NCBI RefSeq assembly: GCF_004345615.1
Contig: NZ_SLWK01000012.1
Span: forward strand, 1-64,000
From: Natronoflexus pectinivorans
GTDB taxonomy: Bacteria > Bacteroidota > Bacteroidia > Bacteroidales > Marinilabiliaceae
Reading direction: 5' to 3'
DNA length: 64,000 nucleotides
Both the position numbers and the translations under genes were made by a program. The notes under the pieces were generated by a model, which was not told the origin of the DNA, ran no database searches, and saw only the letters and a list, made by a program, of their open reading frames with translations. Position 1 is the stretch's first letter; the number at the start of each line of letters is the position of its first letter. Of the stretch, positions 17,998-26,934 are shown one piece after another.

Positions 17998-19491
17998 ATG
18001 AGAATAGTTTTTTTTCTGATTTGTTTCGGAATATTAGGAAGTTTGAGCGTGAAGAGCCAGAATGGTGAGGTGATAGAAGTTGATTTAACCTTGGATGAAG
18101 TGATTGATTTGGCGCATCAGCAGTCCCTTTTTAGCTTTCGGGCCAGAAATATGTATTTATCCCGGTACTGGGAGTTTCGAAGTTACAGAGCAGATCGTTT
18201 ACCTAGTTTGGTGCTGAACTCAACACCCATTAATTTTGACCGTTCGGTTGTTGAGAGATGGGATCCGGAGCAGGAGCAGGATCGATTTGTTTCACTCTCT
18301 TCATTCTCTTCGAACGCAGCCTTGTCCGTGCGGCAAAATGTTACTTTAACGGGAGGTGTATTCGATGTTACTTCCTCACTGAGTCGACGCGAGGACATTG
18401 ACAGGGGAATGGTTGAATATGCATCAGTTCCCGTGAGTGTCGGATTCACCCAGTCATTGAACGGTTATAACCGTTTCAGGTGGGAGTCGCGAATAGAGCC
18501 ACTTAAGTTTGAACAGGCAAAGCTTGATTATTTACAATCCATTGAGCAGTTATCTGTTCAGGCAACCAATCACTTTTTTAATGTCGCAACAGCCGAAATC
18601 AATCAAAGAATTGCACGCGTTAATTATGCCAATGCTGACACCTTGTATCGCATTGGTCGCGGACGCTTTGAAATTGGAACTGTTACGCAGGATGAACTTC
18701 TGGATTTGGAACTGGGTTTACTTAATGCTGAATTGGCTGTAAGTCGTGCAGAGATTGACGTAAAGCAGGCTCATGCTTCTCTGAACTCATTTTTAGCTCT
18801 GGATGATGATATCCGTGTACGCGTTATTGTCCCTGATAATATTCCAGAATTGCAGGTTGATGTGGATTTGGCCTTGCATCTGGCGCTTGAAAACAACCCG
18901 GACATTTTGTCCTATCAACGACAAGTGTTGGAAGCTGAACAAAATGTTGCCAGAACCCGTTCTGAAACAGGTTTGAATGCCAATATCAGAGCAAATCTTG
19001 GTATAAATAAAAATGCGGGAGACATTGATCTGGCCTATCGCAGTCCTTTTCTGGAACAGCAACAGTTTAGGGTTGGCGTAAGTATGCCAATTGTTGACTG
19101 GGGCGTTCACCGAGGAAGGGTTCAAATGGCAAGATCTAACCAGGAGGTTACAGAGGCAACTGTTATGCAGGCACTTCAGGATTTTGAACAGGATGCCATC
19201 ATCTCTGTATTGGATTTCAACCTTCAGAGAAACCAGGTAGCAATTGCTGCCCGTGCTGATACCATAGCACAAATGGGATACGATGTTACCATGCAACGCT
19301 TTATGATAGGTAAAGTGGATGTCATCCGATTGAATTCTGCACGGAATTCACTGGATGCTGCACGTAGAGCCTATATAGATGCTTTGCGAAGATATTGGGT
19401 GAGTTATTATGGTATCCGTCGAATGACGCTTTTTGATTTTATTGAAAATCGGGCTTTAATTGACGAACTTGACGAGTTGTTGCAAAGATAA
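17998..19491 (+). CDS. TolC-like outer-membrane efflux protein
   Basis: A 497-residue outer-membrane factor. ATG 17998 was chosen because it opens a clean signal peptide (MRIVFFLICFGILGS, cleavage near SQN); a longer frame starting at 17857 would overlap the permease gene. The body shows the two repeated coiled-coil/strand blocks of the TolC fold (about 160-290 and 330-460) with regular heptads and alanine-rich helices. It follows the permease gene by 49 bp and should form the exit duct of this tripartite system. Confidence 0.85.
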   Translation: MRIVFFLICFGILGSLSVKSQNGEVIEVDLTLDEVIDLAHQQSLFSFRARNMYLSRYWEFRSYRADRLPSLVLNSTPINFDRSVVERWDPEQEQDRFVSLSSFSSNAALSVRQNVTLTGGVFDVTSSLSRREDIDRGMVEYASVPVSVGFTQSLNGYNRFRWESRIEPLKFEQAKLDYLQSIEQLSVQATNHFFNVATAEINQRIARVNYANADTLYRIGRGRFEIGTVTQDELLDLELGLLNAELAVSRAEIDVKQAHASLNSFLALDDDIRVRVIVPDNIPELQVDVDLALHLALENNPDILSYQRQVLEAEQNVARTRSETGLNANIRANLGINKNAGDIDLAYRSPFLEQQQFRVGVSMPIVDWGVHRGRVQMARSNQEVTEATVMQALQDFEQDAIISVLDFNLQRNQVAIAARADTIAQMGYDVTMQRFMIGKVDVIRLNSARNSLDAARRAYIDALRRYWVSYYGIRRMTLFDFIENRALIDELDELLQR

Positions 19492-19535
19492 AGTGAAGTT
19501 AATCTAAGTTCTGATAACAGACAAAATACAGACAG

Positions 19536-20789
19536 ATGAAGAAAAATATTTGGCAATTGATAGCTCCGTTGGGTCTGGTTGTAGTTACATTGGTGGTTTA
19601 TGCACTTGCAACCCGCGAATCCGATCGGGAACCTGATGTTGTCAGGGTTGAAAAAGGTACTTTTGAAGTTGTCGTATCAGCATCAGGAGAGTTAGAAGCA
19701 TTAGAATACGAGCAGATTACTATTCCAGACGTGTTGCTTGACAGAACCATTCGCGTTCGTCACATACAAATTACTGATATGATCCGTGAAGGAACAGTTG
19801 TATCAAGAGGAGACTATGTTGCAACACTTGATCCGGGAGAAGTGGAAGATCGTTTACGACAAGCTCAGGATCGACTGGAGATGTATCTTAATAATCTAGA
19901 AAACAACAGGATAGATAGTTCTCTTGTTTTAAGCGATGCGAGAGATGCCATTCGTCAGGCACGTGACCAGGTTCTGGACATGCAAATCAGATTGGAGCAA
20001 TCTGCTTTTGAGTCAGAAGCTGTTCAACGTCAGGCTCAGATTAGTCTAGAGCGGGCAGAGAGAGATTACCAGCAGCGACATCGTAATTATACTCAAACGC
20101 GTCGAAGACTTGAACTGCGTATCCGCAGGGCAATGGATAATGTTGAAGATACAGAAAAAGAGATACAGGTAATAGAGCAGTTAAAGCAAGATTTGAGAAT
20201 TACTGCACCTGCCGACGGAATGGTTGTGTATGCAAGGGGCAATGATGGTCAAAAAATACGTGTTGGATCGCATGTTAGTCGTTGGAATCCTTTAATAGCT
20301 ACATTGCCTGATCTGTCTACCATCCAATCTGTGGTTGATGTTAAAGAGATTGATATTGCAAAAATTCGTCCCGGTTTGCCTGTAAGGGTCAGAATTGACG
20401 CTTTTCCGGATGACCGATTTACTGGTGTTGTGAAACGAGTGGCAAACATCGGTCAGGAGCAAAGTAACGACTTTTTTAATGTTTTCAGAGTCGAAATAGA
20501 AGTTAATCCTGAAGGCAGAACACTTCTGCCTGGAATGACCTCTTCTAATAACATCGTGGTGGAGTCAGTGAGAGACGCTATTATTGTTCCACGACTGGCA
20601 GTATTTACCGACTCAGATAACATTCGATATGTATTTAAAAGGGAAGGGTTGTCCGTTGTAAAACAGCAGATTAGAACTTCTGGGGAAAATGATAACTTTT
20701 TTAAGGTGGTTGATGGAATTGAAGAAGGTGACCGGGTTATGCTGACACCTCCCTCAAATGCAGAAACTCTTAAACTGGTTTCCCTGTAA
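19536..20789 (+). CDS. Second HlyD/MacA-like periplasmic adaptor
   Basis: A 417-residue membrane-fusion protein paralogous to the first gene of the operon. Both share segments such as ESEAVQRQAQ versus ESPAVQRQAQ in the coiled coil, and FPDDRFTGVVKRVANIGQ versus FPEKRFDGEVITVANIGQ in the barrel. It has an N-terminal anchor, a coiled-coil hairpin (about 105-215), and no charged tail. Two adaptors in one operon suggest a heteromeric adaptor ring or alternative assemblies. Last gene; a terminator follows at 20,885. Confidence 0.85.
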   Translation: MKKNIWQLIAPLGLVVVTLVVYALATRESDREPDVVRVEKGTFEVVVSASGELEALEYEQITIPDVLLDRTIRVRHIQITDMIREGTVVSRGDYVATLDPGEVEDRLRQAQDRLEMYLNNLENNRIDSSLVLSDARDAIRQARDQVLDMQIRLEQSAFESEAVQRQAQISLERAERDYQQRHRNYTQTRRRLELRIRRAMDNVEDTEKEIQVIEQLKQDLRITAPADGMVVYARGNDGQKIRVGSHVSRWNPLIATLPDLSTIQSVVDVKEIDIAKIRPGLPVRVRIDAFPDDRFTGVVKRVANIGQEQSNDFFNVFRVEIEVNPEGRTLLPGMTSSNNIVVESVRDAIIVPRLAVFTDSDNIRYVFKREGLSVVKQQIRTSGENDNFFKVVDGIEEGDRVMLTPPSNAETLKLVSL

Positions 20790-20884
20790 ACATTATTCGG
20801 GATATGTCAATTTGTTCTTATGTCTGCTTTATTTTGAATAGAGAAAGGTTCATGAAATTGTAAAATTGATGGTCTAAAAATGAG

Positions 20885-20922
20885 ATCGCAGCCTTGTTAT
20901 AAATACAAGTTGCGATTTTTTT
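20885..20922 (+). terminator. Terminator of the efflux operon
   Basis: An interrupted stem (ATCGCA with TGCGAT, and CTTGT with ACAAG) at 20,885-20,916 ends in a run of seven T residues. It lies about 95 bp behind the second adaptor. Confidence 0.7.
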
Positions 20923-21126
20923 GTTTTTTATTGGGATTGCATACCTGTGTTTTTTTGTTCTGATGCATTTGTTGTGAGTATATTCGTTTTGCGAATAAGG
21001 CTTTGAATCTCTAAATAAGATGTTAAGATTTATGAACTTTATCTCATAATAAACTGTTATCAATCTGGACTTGTTAATTCTTTATAAAATAATGAAGAAA
21101 TTTTTCTTTAATTGATAGCGGAGTTA

Positions 21127-21134
21127 TATATTTG
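21127..21134 (+). promoter_or_regulatory. Predicted -7 box for mdh
   Basis: TATATTTG followed by CGCC matches the strong Bacteroidota -7 form TAnnTTTGC. No perfect -33 TTTG is at the expected distance; a T-rich run lies there instead. The start codon is about 94 bp downstream. Confidence 0.5.
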
Positions 21135-21227
21135 CGCCTAATTAAACGGAATACAGAATTATTCAGGTGATAAAATAGAGGCATTTAATTGCAGTTTTGA
21201 TCAATAACTTTTAAAAAATATATACGG

Positions 21228-22157
21228 ATGAAAGTAACAGTTGTAGGAGCAGGAAATGTTGGAGCAACCTGTGCCGATATATTGGCTTACAGGGAGATTG
21301 CCAACGAAATAATTTTGATTGATATTAAAGAAGGCGTTGCTGAAGGTAAAGCACTTGATATATGGCAAAAAGCTCCGGTTGATTTATACGATTCCAAAAC
21401 AATAGGCGTAACCAGTGATTACAGCAAGACAGCAAATTCTGATGTTGTTGTGATTACTTCCGGTTTACCACGAAAACCAGGAATGACTCGTGATGATCTG
21501 ATTGAAACCAATGCCGGGATTGTTAAATCAGTAACAGAACAAATCATCTCTTTTTCTCCAAATGCCATTATTATAGTAGTTTCTAATCCTTTGGATGTGA
21601 TGACTTATCAGGCACATATCACCAGTAAACTGCCACGTACAAAAGTAATAGGAATGGCTGGAATTTTGGACACAGCTCGTTATCGCGCTTTCCTTGCTGA
21701 TGAGTTAAACGTTTCACCTAAGGACATTCAGGCCATTTTAATGGGCGGACATGGGGATACCATGGTTCCTCTTCCTCGTTATACCACCGTTGGGGGAATT
21801 CCTGTAACCGAATTGATTGATGCCGATAAACTTGATGCAATCATTGAACGCACGAAATTTGGAGGCGGTGAATTGGTTAAATTAATGGGTACTTCAGCCT
21901 GGTATGCTCCCGGTTCTGCTGCAGCTCAAATGGTTGAAGCAATAGCTAGGGATCAGCGCAGAGTTTTCCCTGTATGTGTGAAACTTGAGGGTGAATACGG
22001 AATTAAGGACTGTTACCTTGGTGTTCCTGTAATTCTTGGTAAGAATGGCGTTGAGAAAGTCATTGAATTGGATCTGAATAAGGATGAGATGGCATTGTTA
22101 AATGAGAGTAGAGACCATGTCCTTGAAGTAATGAGTGTATTGGACAGATTGAAATAA
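21228..22157 (+). CDS. mdh: Malate dehydrogenase (LDH-like type)
   Basis: A 309-residue NAD-dependent enzyme converting malate and oxaloacetate. The Rossmann motif is VVGAGNVGATCADIL at residues 4-18, with an acidic residue (LIDIKEG) that favours NAD. The substrate-binding arginines are in GLPRKPGMTRDDL, the catalytic dyad Asp is in the LDTAR region and the catalytic His is in GGHGDTMVPL. The arginine at the specificity loop marks malate rather than lactate use. Length fits the LDH-like MDH group of Bacteroidota. Monocistronic, with its own promoter and terminator. Confidence 0.95.
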   Translation: MKVTVVGAGNVGATCADILAYREIANEIILIDIKEGVAEGKALDIWQKAPVDLYDSKTIGVTSDYSKTANSDVVVITSGLPRKPGMTRDDLIETNAGIVKSVTEQIISFSPNAIIIVVSNPLDVMTYQAHITSKLPRTKVIGMAGILDTARYRAFLADELNVSPKDIQAILMGGHGDTMVPLPRYTTVGGIPVTELIDADKLDAIIERTKFGGGELVKLMGTSAWYAPGSAAAQMVEAIARDQRRVFPVCVKLEGEYGIKDCYLGVPVILGKNGVEKVIELDLNKDEMALLNESRDHVLEVMSVLDRLK

Positions 22158-22186
22158 TTGCGACAGTTTAAAAATCAATATATGAT

Positions 22187-22217
22187 AAAAGAGTTCGTTT
22201 TACGAACTCTTTTTTTT
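22187..22217 (+). terminator. Terminator of mdh
   Basis: A perfect 12-bp stem, AAAAGAGTTCGT against ACGAACTCTTTT, with a 3-nt T loop, continues into further T residues. It lies 30 bp behind the mdh stop. Confidence 0.95.
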
Positions 22218-22371
22218 GTCCGATATCGTACATTTTATTTCTCATTATCGAACAAAATGATGAGTCTGGGATTTGTTGGGTGCTTGTGTAAGTAGCAGTA
22301 ATACAGTTGGATGGAAGTTTTGGCATTGTTTCTGTTTGATGTGTGATAAATCAATCAATGGAGGATTAGTT

Positions 22372-22896
22372 ATGAAAACAAAAGTTAATCAACTAAAAGG
22401 CAAGAAACTTAATCTGATGAATAAGTTTCTAGGAGGTGTAGCACTAGCTATCCTTTTGATGGGATGTTCTGCATTGCATAATGGAAATGTTTCTGTGTAC
22501 GATATAGATACAAAAACTGGTATTTACGATTATACCGATGGTTTGAATATTCCAGAACATCACGACCCTATGCTTGTTTTAGAAGATTGGATGATAAGCC
22601 TTGATTGGGCGACACAATATGAGGATGAAATTATCATAGTAGAGGATTGGATGTTGAGTCTCGATCAATGGAATTACACTGGGATTCATTTCAGCAGAAT
22701 AGAGGAAAATTGTCTGGAAAATTGGATGTTAGACATTAATTTTGCATCAAATATGATTCAAACCGACTACATCGAAGATACCGTTCAGAACGTGAGTCCG
22801 TGGATGTTAAGTACAGATGGTTTTTCAACTGAGAATGAAACTCCAGATTCCCTAATGTTTGAATCTATTGTTGCAATGGACGTAATGCTGTTTTAA
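22372..22896 (+). CDS. Lipoprotein with EDWM-type repeats, unknown function
   Basis: A 174-residue predicted lipoprotein. ATG 22372 is supported by a GGAGG Shine-Dalgarno 7 bp upstream, unusual for this phylum. A hydrophobic segment ends in LLMGC, with Cys32 as the lipidated residue. The mature part contains four spaced copies of a tryptophan-methionine motif: EDWMISLD (71), EDWMLSLD (91), ENWMLDIN (116) and SPWMLSTD (143). I do not recognise a characterised family; similar W-M repeat proteins occur in Bacteroidota as hypothetical proteins. It precedes the GIN-domain lipoprotein gene by 64 bp and may be co-transcribed. Confidence 0.6.
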   Translation: MKTKVNQLKGKKLNLMNKFLGGVALAILLMGCSALHNGNVSVYDIDTKTGIYDYTDGLNIPEHHDPMLVLEDWMISLDWATQYEDEIIIVEDWMLSLDQWNYTGIHFSRIEENCLENWMLDINFASNMIQTDYIEDTVQNVSPWMLSTDGFSTENETPDSLMFESIVAMDVMLF

Positions 22897-22960
22897 TAAA
22901 ACAGCATTCGTTTGAATACCAGAGTTAAGATTATCCGATTCAGAATACAATAATTCTATC

Positions 22961-23704
22961 ATGAAACGAGTTTATAATTATATCATTTTAGTGTTCGCAG
23001 TCTCATTGTTGTCAGGTTGTGTTATGGACTCCGGAAGCAGCCGGTTTTCTCATCACTCCTTTGATAACAGCGACAAAGTTGAAGTTAGGAGAACCGGAGA
23101 TTTTACGGCCGTTGACCTGGTTGGTGACTTTGAAATCTTTTTGCAAAATGGAGATGAAAACCGACTGGAGTTGAAAGGTGATAAAAATATGCTCGATCGG
23201 GTATTAATCAATCATGATGATGACAGACTTGTCGTGGAGTTGTTAACTGATAATATAAGCAGAAGATCTGCTTCACGTGTAGGGATTAGGCTTACTGTTA
23301 GGGAATTAAAACATTTGACTGCTGTTAGCAGAATCAGTTTACATACACCTTCCGAGTTTACATTTGATTCTCTGGTAATGAATTTTGCAGGAGCTGTAAA
23401 TGTGAATTTAGATTTATCAGGCAAATATTTGGAATTGAATTTCGCAGGAGCCACCTCAGCGGACATAGAAGGAAGCGTTGAGCGGTTGAAAGTAAACATG
23501 CCTGGTGCCGGGAAATTAAACGCGTATGATCTGATGGCAGAAAAAGTGGAATTGGTGTTGGCCGGTGCAGGAAGCGCAAATATTTTTGCATCAGAAGAGT
23601 TAAAAGTAGAAGTTGCCGGTGCCTGCGTTGTAAATTATAAGGGAAACCCACGAAATTTGTATTCCAATGTAAGTGGAATTGGCCGTGTTCGTGCTGTTGA
23701 TTAA
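22961..23704 (+). CDS. Head GIN-domain (DUF2807) lipoprotein
   Basis: A 247-residue predicted lipoprotein with a clear lipobox (LLSGC, Cys20). The mature part is the DUF2807 'head GIN' beta-solenoid: repeated strands with VDLVGDFEIFLQNG early, then recurring small-residue turns of the form FAGA and VAGA (about 145-225). Domains of this kind occur in putative adhesins and in PspC-linked stress regulators; the role is not established. It may be an operon with the EDWM-repeat lipoprotein. Confidence 0.8.
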   Translation: MKRVYNYIILVFAVSLLSGCVMDSGSSRFSHHSFDNSDKVEVRRTGDFTAVDLVGDFEIFLQNGDENRLELKGDKNMLDRVLINHDDDRLVVELLTDNISRRSASRVGIRLTVRELKHLTAVSRISLHTPSEFTFDSLVMNFAGAVNVNLDLSGKYLELNFAGATSADIEGSVERLKVNMPGAGKLNAYDLMAEKVELVLAGAGSANIFASEELKVEVAGACVVNYKGNPRNLYSNVSGIGRVRAVD

Positions 23705-23898
23705 ATTCTAAATGGGCATTTATCAGGGTTTAAGAGCTTTTTGGTAACTATGTTGTTTTTTTTTGTAAATAGGAGTCACTGTTAATTAGTGTAAAATAAA
23801 TATTTAAATTGTGAAAACATTTCTTGAGTGTTTGCGTTATATTTAATATATTGCGATTATAATACCACGTTGCACCCTGAAAGGTATATGTATTGTAA

Positions 23899-25356
23899 AT
23901 GAAGAGATTGGTTCAGATATTTGTTGTGTTGGCAATCCTTGTTGCTGGTTGGTCATGTGAGCGTGACTATCTTTTCCGTGGAGGGAGCGACGGGGTTAAA
24001 CTATCTGCTGATACCATAATGTTTGATACCATCTTTACAACCATCGGTTCTACTACTCGCCAATTCCGGATTTACAATCCTTATAGCGCCGATATGACTA
24101 TAGATGATATTAGGTTGGCCGGTGGTGATGATTCAAAGTTCAGAATAAACGTCAGTGGGCTTCCCGGACCTCACATCAGTGATGTTCCTATTCGTTCAGG
24201 CGACAGCATATTTGTTTTTGTTGAGGTTACAATTGATCCGGCAGGAACAGATGCCCCTTTTGTCGTAATGGATTCAATAATTATTTTCACCCGTGAACGA
24301 ATGCAGAGTGTAAAGCTTATTGCATATGGGCAGGATGTGGTATTAATGAAGGGTCAGGTTTTAAATACGCAGACATTTACCAGTAATAAGCCTTACCTGA
24401 TTTATGATTATATACACGTTGACACCACTGCAACTTTAACAATTGAATCAGGAACACGGCTGCATTTTTACAAAAATGCAAACTTGATCGTATCCGGTTC
24501 GTTAAAAGTTCAGGGGACAAAGGAGGAGCCTGTTTTGTTTACAGGTTCAAGGCTTGAGGAATGGTATGCTGATAAACCGGGTCAATGGGGTACCATTTGG
24601 TTAATGCCGGGCAGTCGTAATCACGAAATTAATTATGCCATTATAAAAAATGGAACCCGCGGATTAGTAGTAGATTCGGTAGGGATGAACGGAAGTGAAC
24701 CGGTTTATATCTCAAATTCACGAATCGAACATAAAATGCTTCAGGGATTGTTGGCTCAAAGTTCGTCTCTTGTAGTGAGTAACTCTCTGTTTGCAGACTG
24801 TGGAAGTGCATCGGTAGCTCTTACTGTTGGTGGAAATTATGAGTTTTACTTTTCTACCATCGCAAATTATTATCAATGGGCCTTCCGAAATCGTCCTGCT
24901 CTTATCGTTTCCAATTATTATCCTGATGGCGCAACCGGGGCTAAAGTTCCTCATGCCCTTGAAAATGCACTTTTCAGTAATTGCATTATATATGGCCAGT
25001 TGGAAAATGAAATTGAACTGGATTTTTACGAGGGGGAAGCAGGGGATCCTGAAGATCCAGATTATGTTCCTCCGGTCATCAACTATCAATTTGAGCATTC
25101 ATTGATTAGAATGCGTTCAATGCCAACTACTTTCAATGATCCTTATAATGATTATCCACATTATAGAAATGTATTGATAAACCGAGATCCTTTTTTCAAA
25201 GCTCCAAGGGATTATGACTACCGTTTGGATTCTTTATCGGTTGCCATTGGAGCTGGAGATGTTACTGTGGCCAGACAGTTTCCCGTGGATATCAACGGAA
25301 ACAACCGCGAAAAGAAACCTGATATTGGTTTTATGCAGAGAGTTAACTCCGAATAA
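23899..25356 (+). CDS. Beta-helix surface lipoprotein, Bacteroidota-specific
   Basis: A 485-residue exported protein. The N-terminus has a signal peptide ending GWSCERDY, so Cys is a plausible lipidation site although the lipobox is atypical. An immunoglobulin-like N-terminal domain (about 40-150, with TIGSTTRQFRIYNPYSADM) is followed by a parallel beta-helix (about 165-430). The C-terminus has the DINGNNREKKPDIGFMQ motif common at the end of such proteins. Function unknown; it probably binds or presents material at the cell surface. The EEP gene starts 11 bp after its stop. Confidence 0.7.
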   Translation: MKRLVQIFVVLAILVAGWSCERDYLFRGGSDGVKLSADTIMFDTIFTTIGSTTRQFRIYNPYSADMTIDDIRLAGGDDSKFRINVSGLPGPHISDVPIRSGDSIFVFVEVTIDPAGTDAPFVVMDSIIIFTRERMQSVKLIAYGQDVVLMKGQVLNTQTFTSNKPYLIYDYIHVDTTATLTIESGTRLHFYKNANLIVSGSLKVQGTKEEPVLFTGSRLEEWYADKPGQWGTIWLMPGSRNHEINYAIIKNGTRGLVVDSVGMNGSEPVYISNSRIEHKMLQGLLAQSSSLVVSNSLFADCGSASVALTVGGNYEFYFSTIANYYQWAFRNRPALIVSNYYPDGATGAKVPHALENALFSNCIIYGQLENEIELDFYEGEAGDPEDPDYVPPVINYQFEHSLIRMRSMPTTFNDPYNDYPHYRNVLINRDPFFKAPRDYDYRLDSLSVAIGAGDVTVARQFPVDINGNNREKKPDIGFMQRVNSE

Positions 25357-25367
25357 ACTCAAACCTA

Positions 25368-26414
25368 ATGAGACCCTCACCCAAAACTCTATTGCCTTTT
25401 CTAATTCTTCTTCTATTCTGGTTTAATCAGAGTGTATGTTGTCAGTTTCGAGCATCCGATACCGACACAATTGCTGGTATCATGTTTTATAATGTGGAAA
25501 ACCTTTTCGATACAAGGAATGATCCGGATAAGCGTGATGATGATTTTACTCCGGATGGCGTTCGAAGGTGGACTTATTCCAGAATGCGGGAAAAGTTCAA
25601 CAACATCGGTCGTGTAATATTGAATGCCGGAGGATGGAATTTGCCCGTTTTGATTGGGCTATGTGAAGTTGAAAACAGTTGGGTACTAAATGCCATGCTT
25701 CGGGAAACCGGATTGGATAACTTGCACTACCGGGTTATTCACTATGAATCTCCCGACCTGCGCGGTATTGATGTGGCTCTATTGTACCGACGGGATCGTT
25801 TCAAGGTTTACGAATCCCGACCCATTCCTGTTGATTTTGGCCCGAACGAGCGTCCCTCTCGCGATATTTTATATGTTAAAGGAGTTCTTGACCAGTCAGA
25901 TACGCTTCACGTTCTTGTCAATCATTGGCCATCAAGATTTGGAGGTGCAGCGGTTACGCAATGGAAGCGTCAGTATGCGGCTCGACTTACGCGACAAATA
26001 TCCGATTCTATTCGTATGGTCAATCCACAAGCCTTGTTAATTGTTATGGGCGATTTTAATGAACCGCACAAATCTGATCTGTTTCTCAAGGATCTTGAAG
26101 TGGGGCTTCTGGAAGATGATGTGTGGCTTATCAGTCCGGCTTTAAAGATACCTCCCGATGTCGGAACGCTTAAGCATCAGCATGCATGGGAAATTTTCGA
26201 CCAGATCATTATTTCTCGCTCTTTCTTTGATGGCTCTTCACCAATTTATATGAGTGAACCTGAAATGCGAATTATATCGTTACCCTTTTTGCTGGAGAGA
26301 GATGAGCAAATGGGAGGAGTGAAGCCGTTTCGTACTTACGTGGGTTTTCGCTATGCCGGAGGATACAGCGACCACTTGCCCGTTTGGATTGATCTGGTGG
26401 TTACGCCCCGGTGA
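25368..26414 (+). CDS. Secreted endonuclease/exonuclease/phosphatase (EEP) family protein
   Basis: A 348-residue exported protein with signal peptide (to about VCCQFRA). EEP-fold motifs are present: MFYNVENLFDT (metal-binding Asn and Glu region), GLCEVEN (catalytic Glu), RGIDVALLYRRD, VNHWPSRFGG, VMGDFNEPHK (Asp/Asn pair) and the C-terminal SDHLPVW histidine. All catalytic positions appear intact, so nuclease or phosphoesterase activity is likely. It is co-transcribed with the beta-helix lipoprotein gene and overlaps the convergent methyltransferase gene by 14 bp. Confidence 0.85.
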   Translation: MRPSPKTLLPFLILLLFWFNQSVCCQFRASDTDTIAGIMFYNVENLFDTRNDPDKRDDDFTPDGVRRWTYSRMREKFNNIGRVILNAGGWNLPVLIGLCEVENSWVLNAMLRETGLDNLHYRVIHYESPDLRGIDVALLYRRDRFKVYESRPIPVDFGPNERPSRDILYVKGVLDQSDTLHVLVNHWPSRFGGAAVTQWKRQYAARLTRQISDSIRMVNPQALLIVMGDFNEPHKSDLFLKDLEVGLLEDDVWLISPALKIPPDVGTLKHQHAWEIFDQIIISRSFFDGSSPIYMSEPEMRIISLPFLLERDEQMGGVKPFRTYVGFRYAGGYSDHLPVWIDLVVTPR

Positions 26415-26922
26415 TGTGCTGCGTTGTCCAATGAAACAGACAGATGGCGGCAGCATGCGAAACATTGAGAGATTTTATTGGACCAGATACCGGAATGTGC
26501 AGATGGGTTTTTGCACTACTGAGTAGCCTGGGTGAGATGCCGTTGCGTTCGCTGCCTACAATAAGAGCCATTTTGCGTGGTAAATTGGCCGAAAACAGAT
26601 TTGTTGAGCCAGGTGAAGTCTCCAGGGCAACAAGGGAATAGGTTTCAGGGATGAGTTGTTGAACTTCATCTTCTTTACAAAATTTCCAGTTGATGACATC
26701 TCCTGAAACTTCAGCCACACGTTTTATCTTAGATAGACGAGGCAACTCATCCTCAACAACCACCAGAACCTTTCTGCATCCTGTATTCCCTGCAAGCCGA
26801 ATAATATGACCAATGTTTTCAGCCGATTTTAACCTGTCTGTAATGATGATTGGACCTGTATCCGGATTTGTTTCAGGATATGTTGTGTTGCTGAAAAACT
26901 GGTTGGCATTGTTCCCCGTCAT
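26401..26922 (-). CDS. TrmH/SpoU-family RNA 2'-O-methyltransferase
   Basis: A 173-residue SPOUT enzyme using S-adenosylmethionine to methylate a ribose 2'-OH in tRNA or rRNA. Family motifs are DRLKSAENIGHIIRLA (motif 1 region), LIVGSERNGISPRLL (motif 2) and IPVSGPIKSLNVSHAAAICLF (motif 3, with the knotted SAM site). It lacks the N-terminal substrate-binding domain of full TrmH/RlmB, so it is the short SPOUT type. It lies just downstream of cca on the same strand (12 bp gap), suggesting a tRNA-processing pair. Confidence 0.85.
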   Translation of the reverse strand: MTGNNANQFFSNTTYPETNPDTGPIIITDRLKSAENIGHIIRLAGNTGCRKVLVVVEDELPRLSKIKRVAEVSGDVINWKFCKEDEVQQLIPETYSLVALETSPGSTNLFSANLPRKMALIVGSERNGISPRLLSSAKTHLHIPVSGPIKSLNVSHAAAICLFHWTTQHITGA

Positions 26923-26934
26923 ATGACTTTTAAT

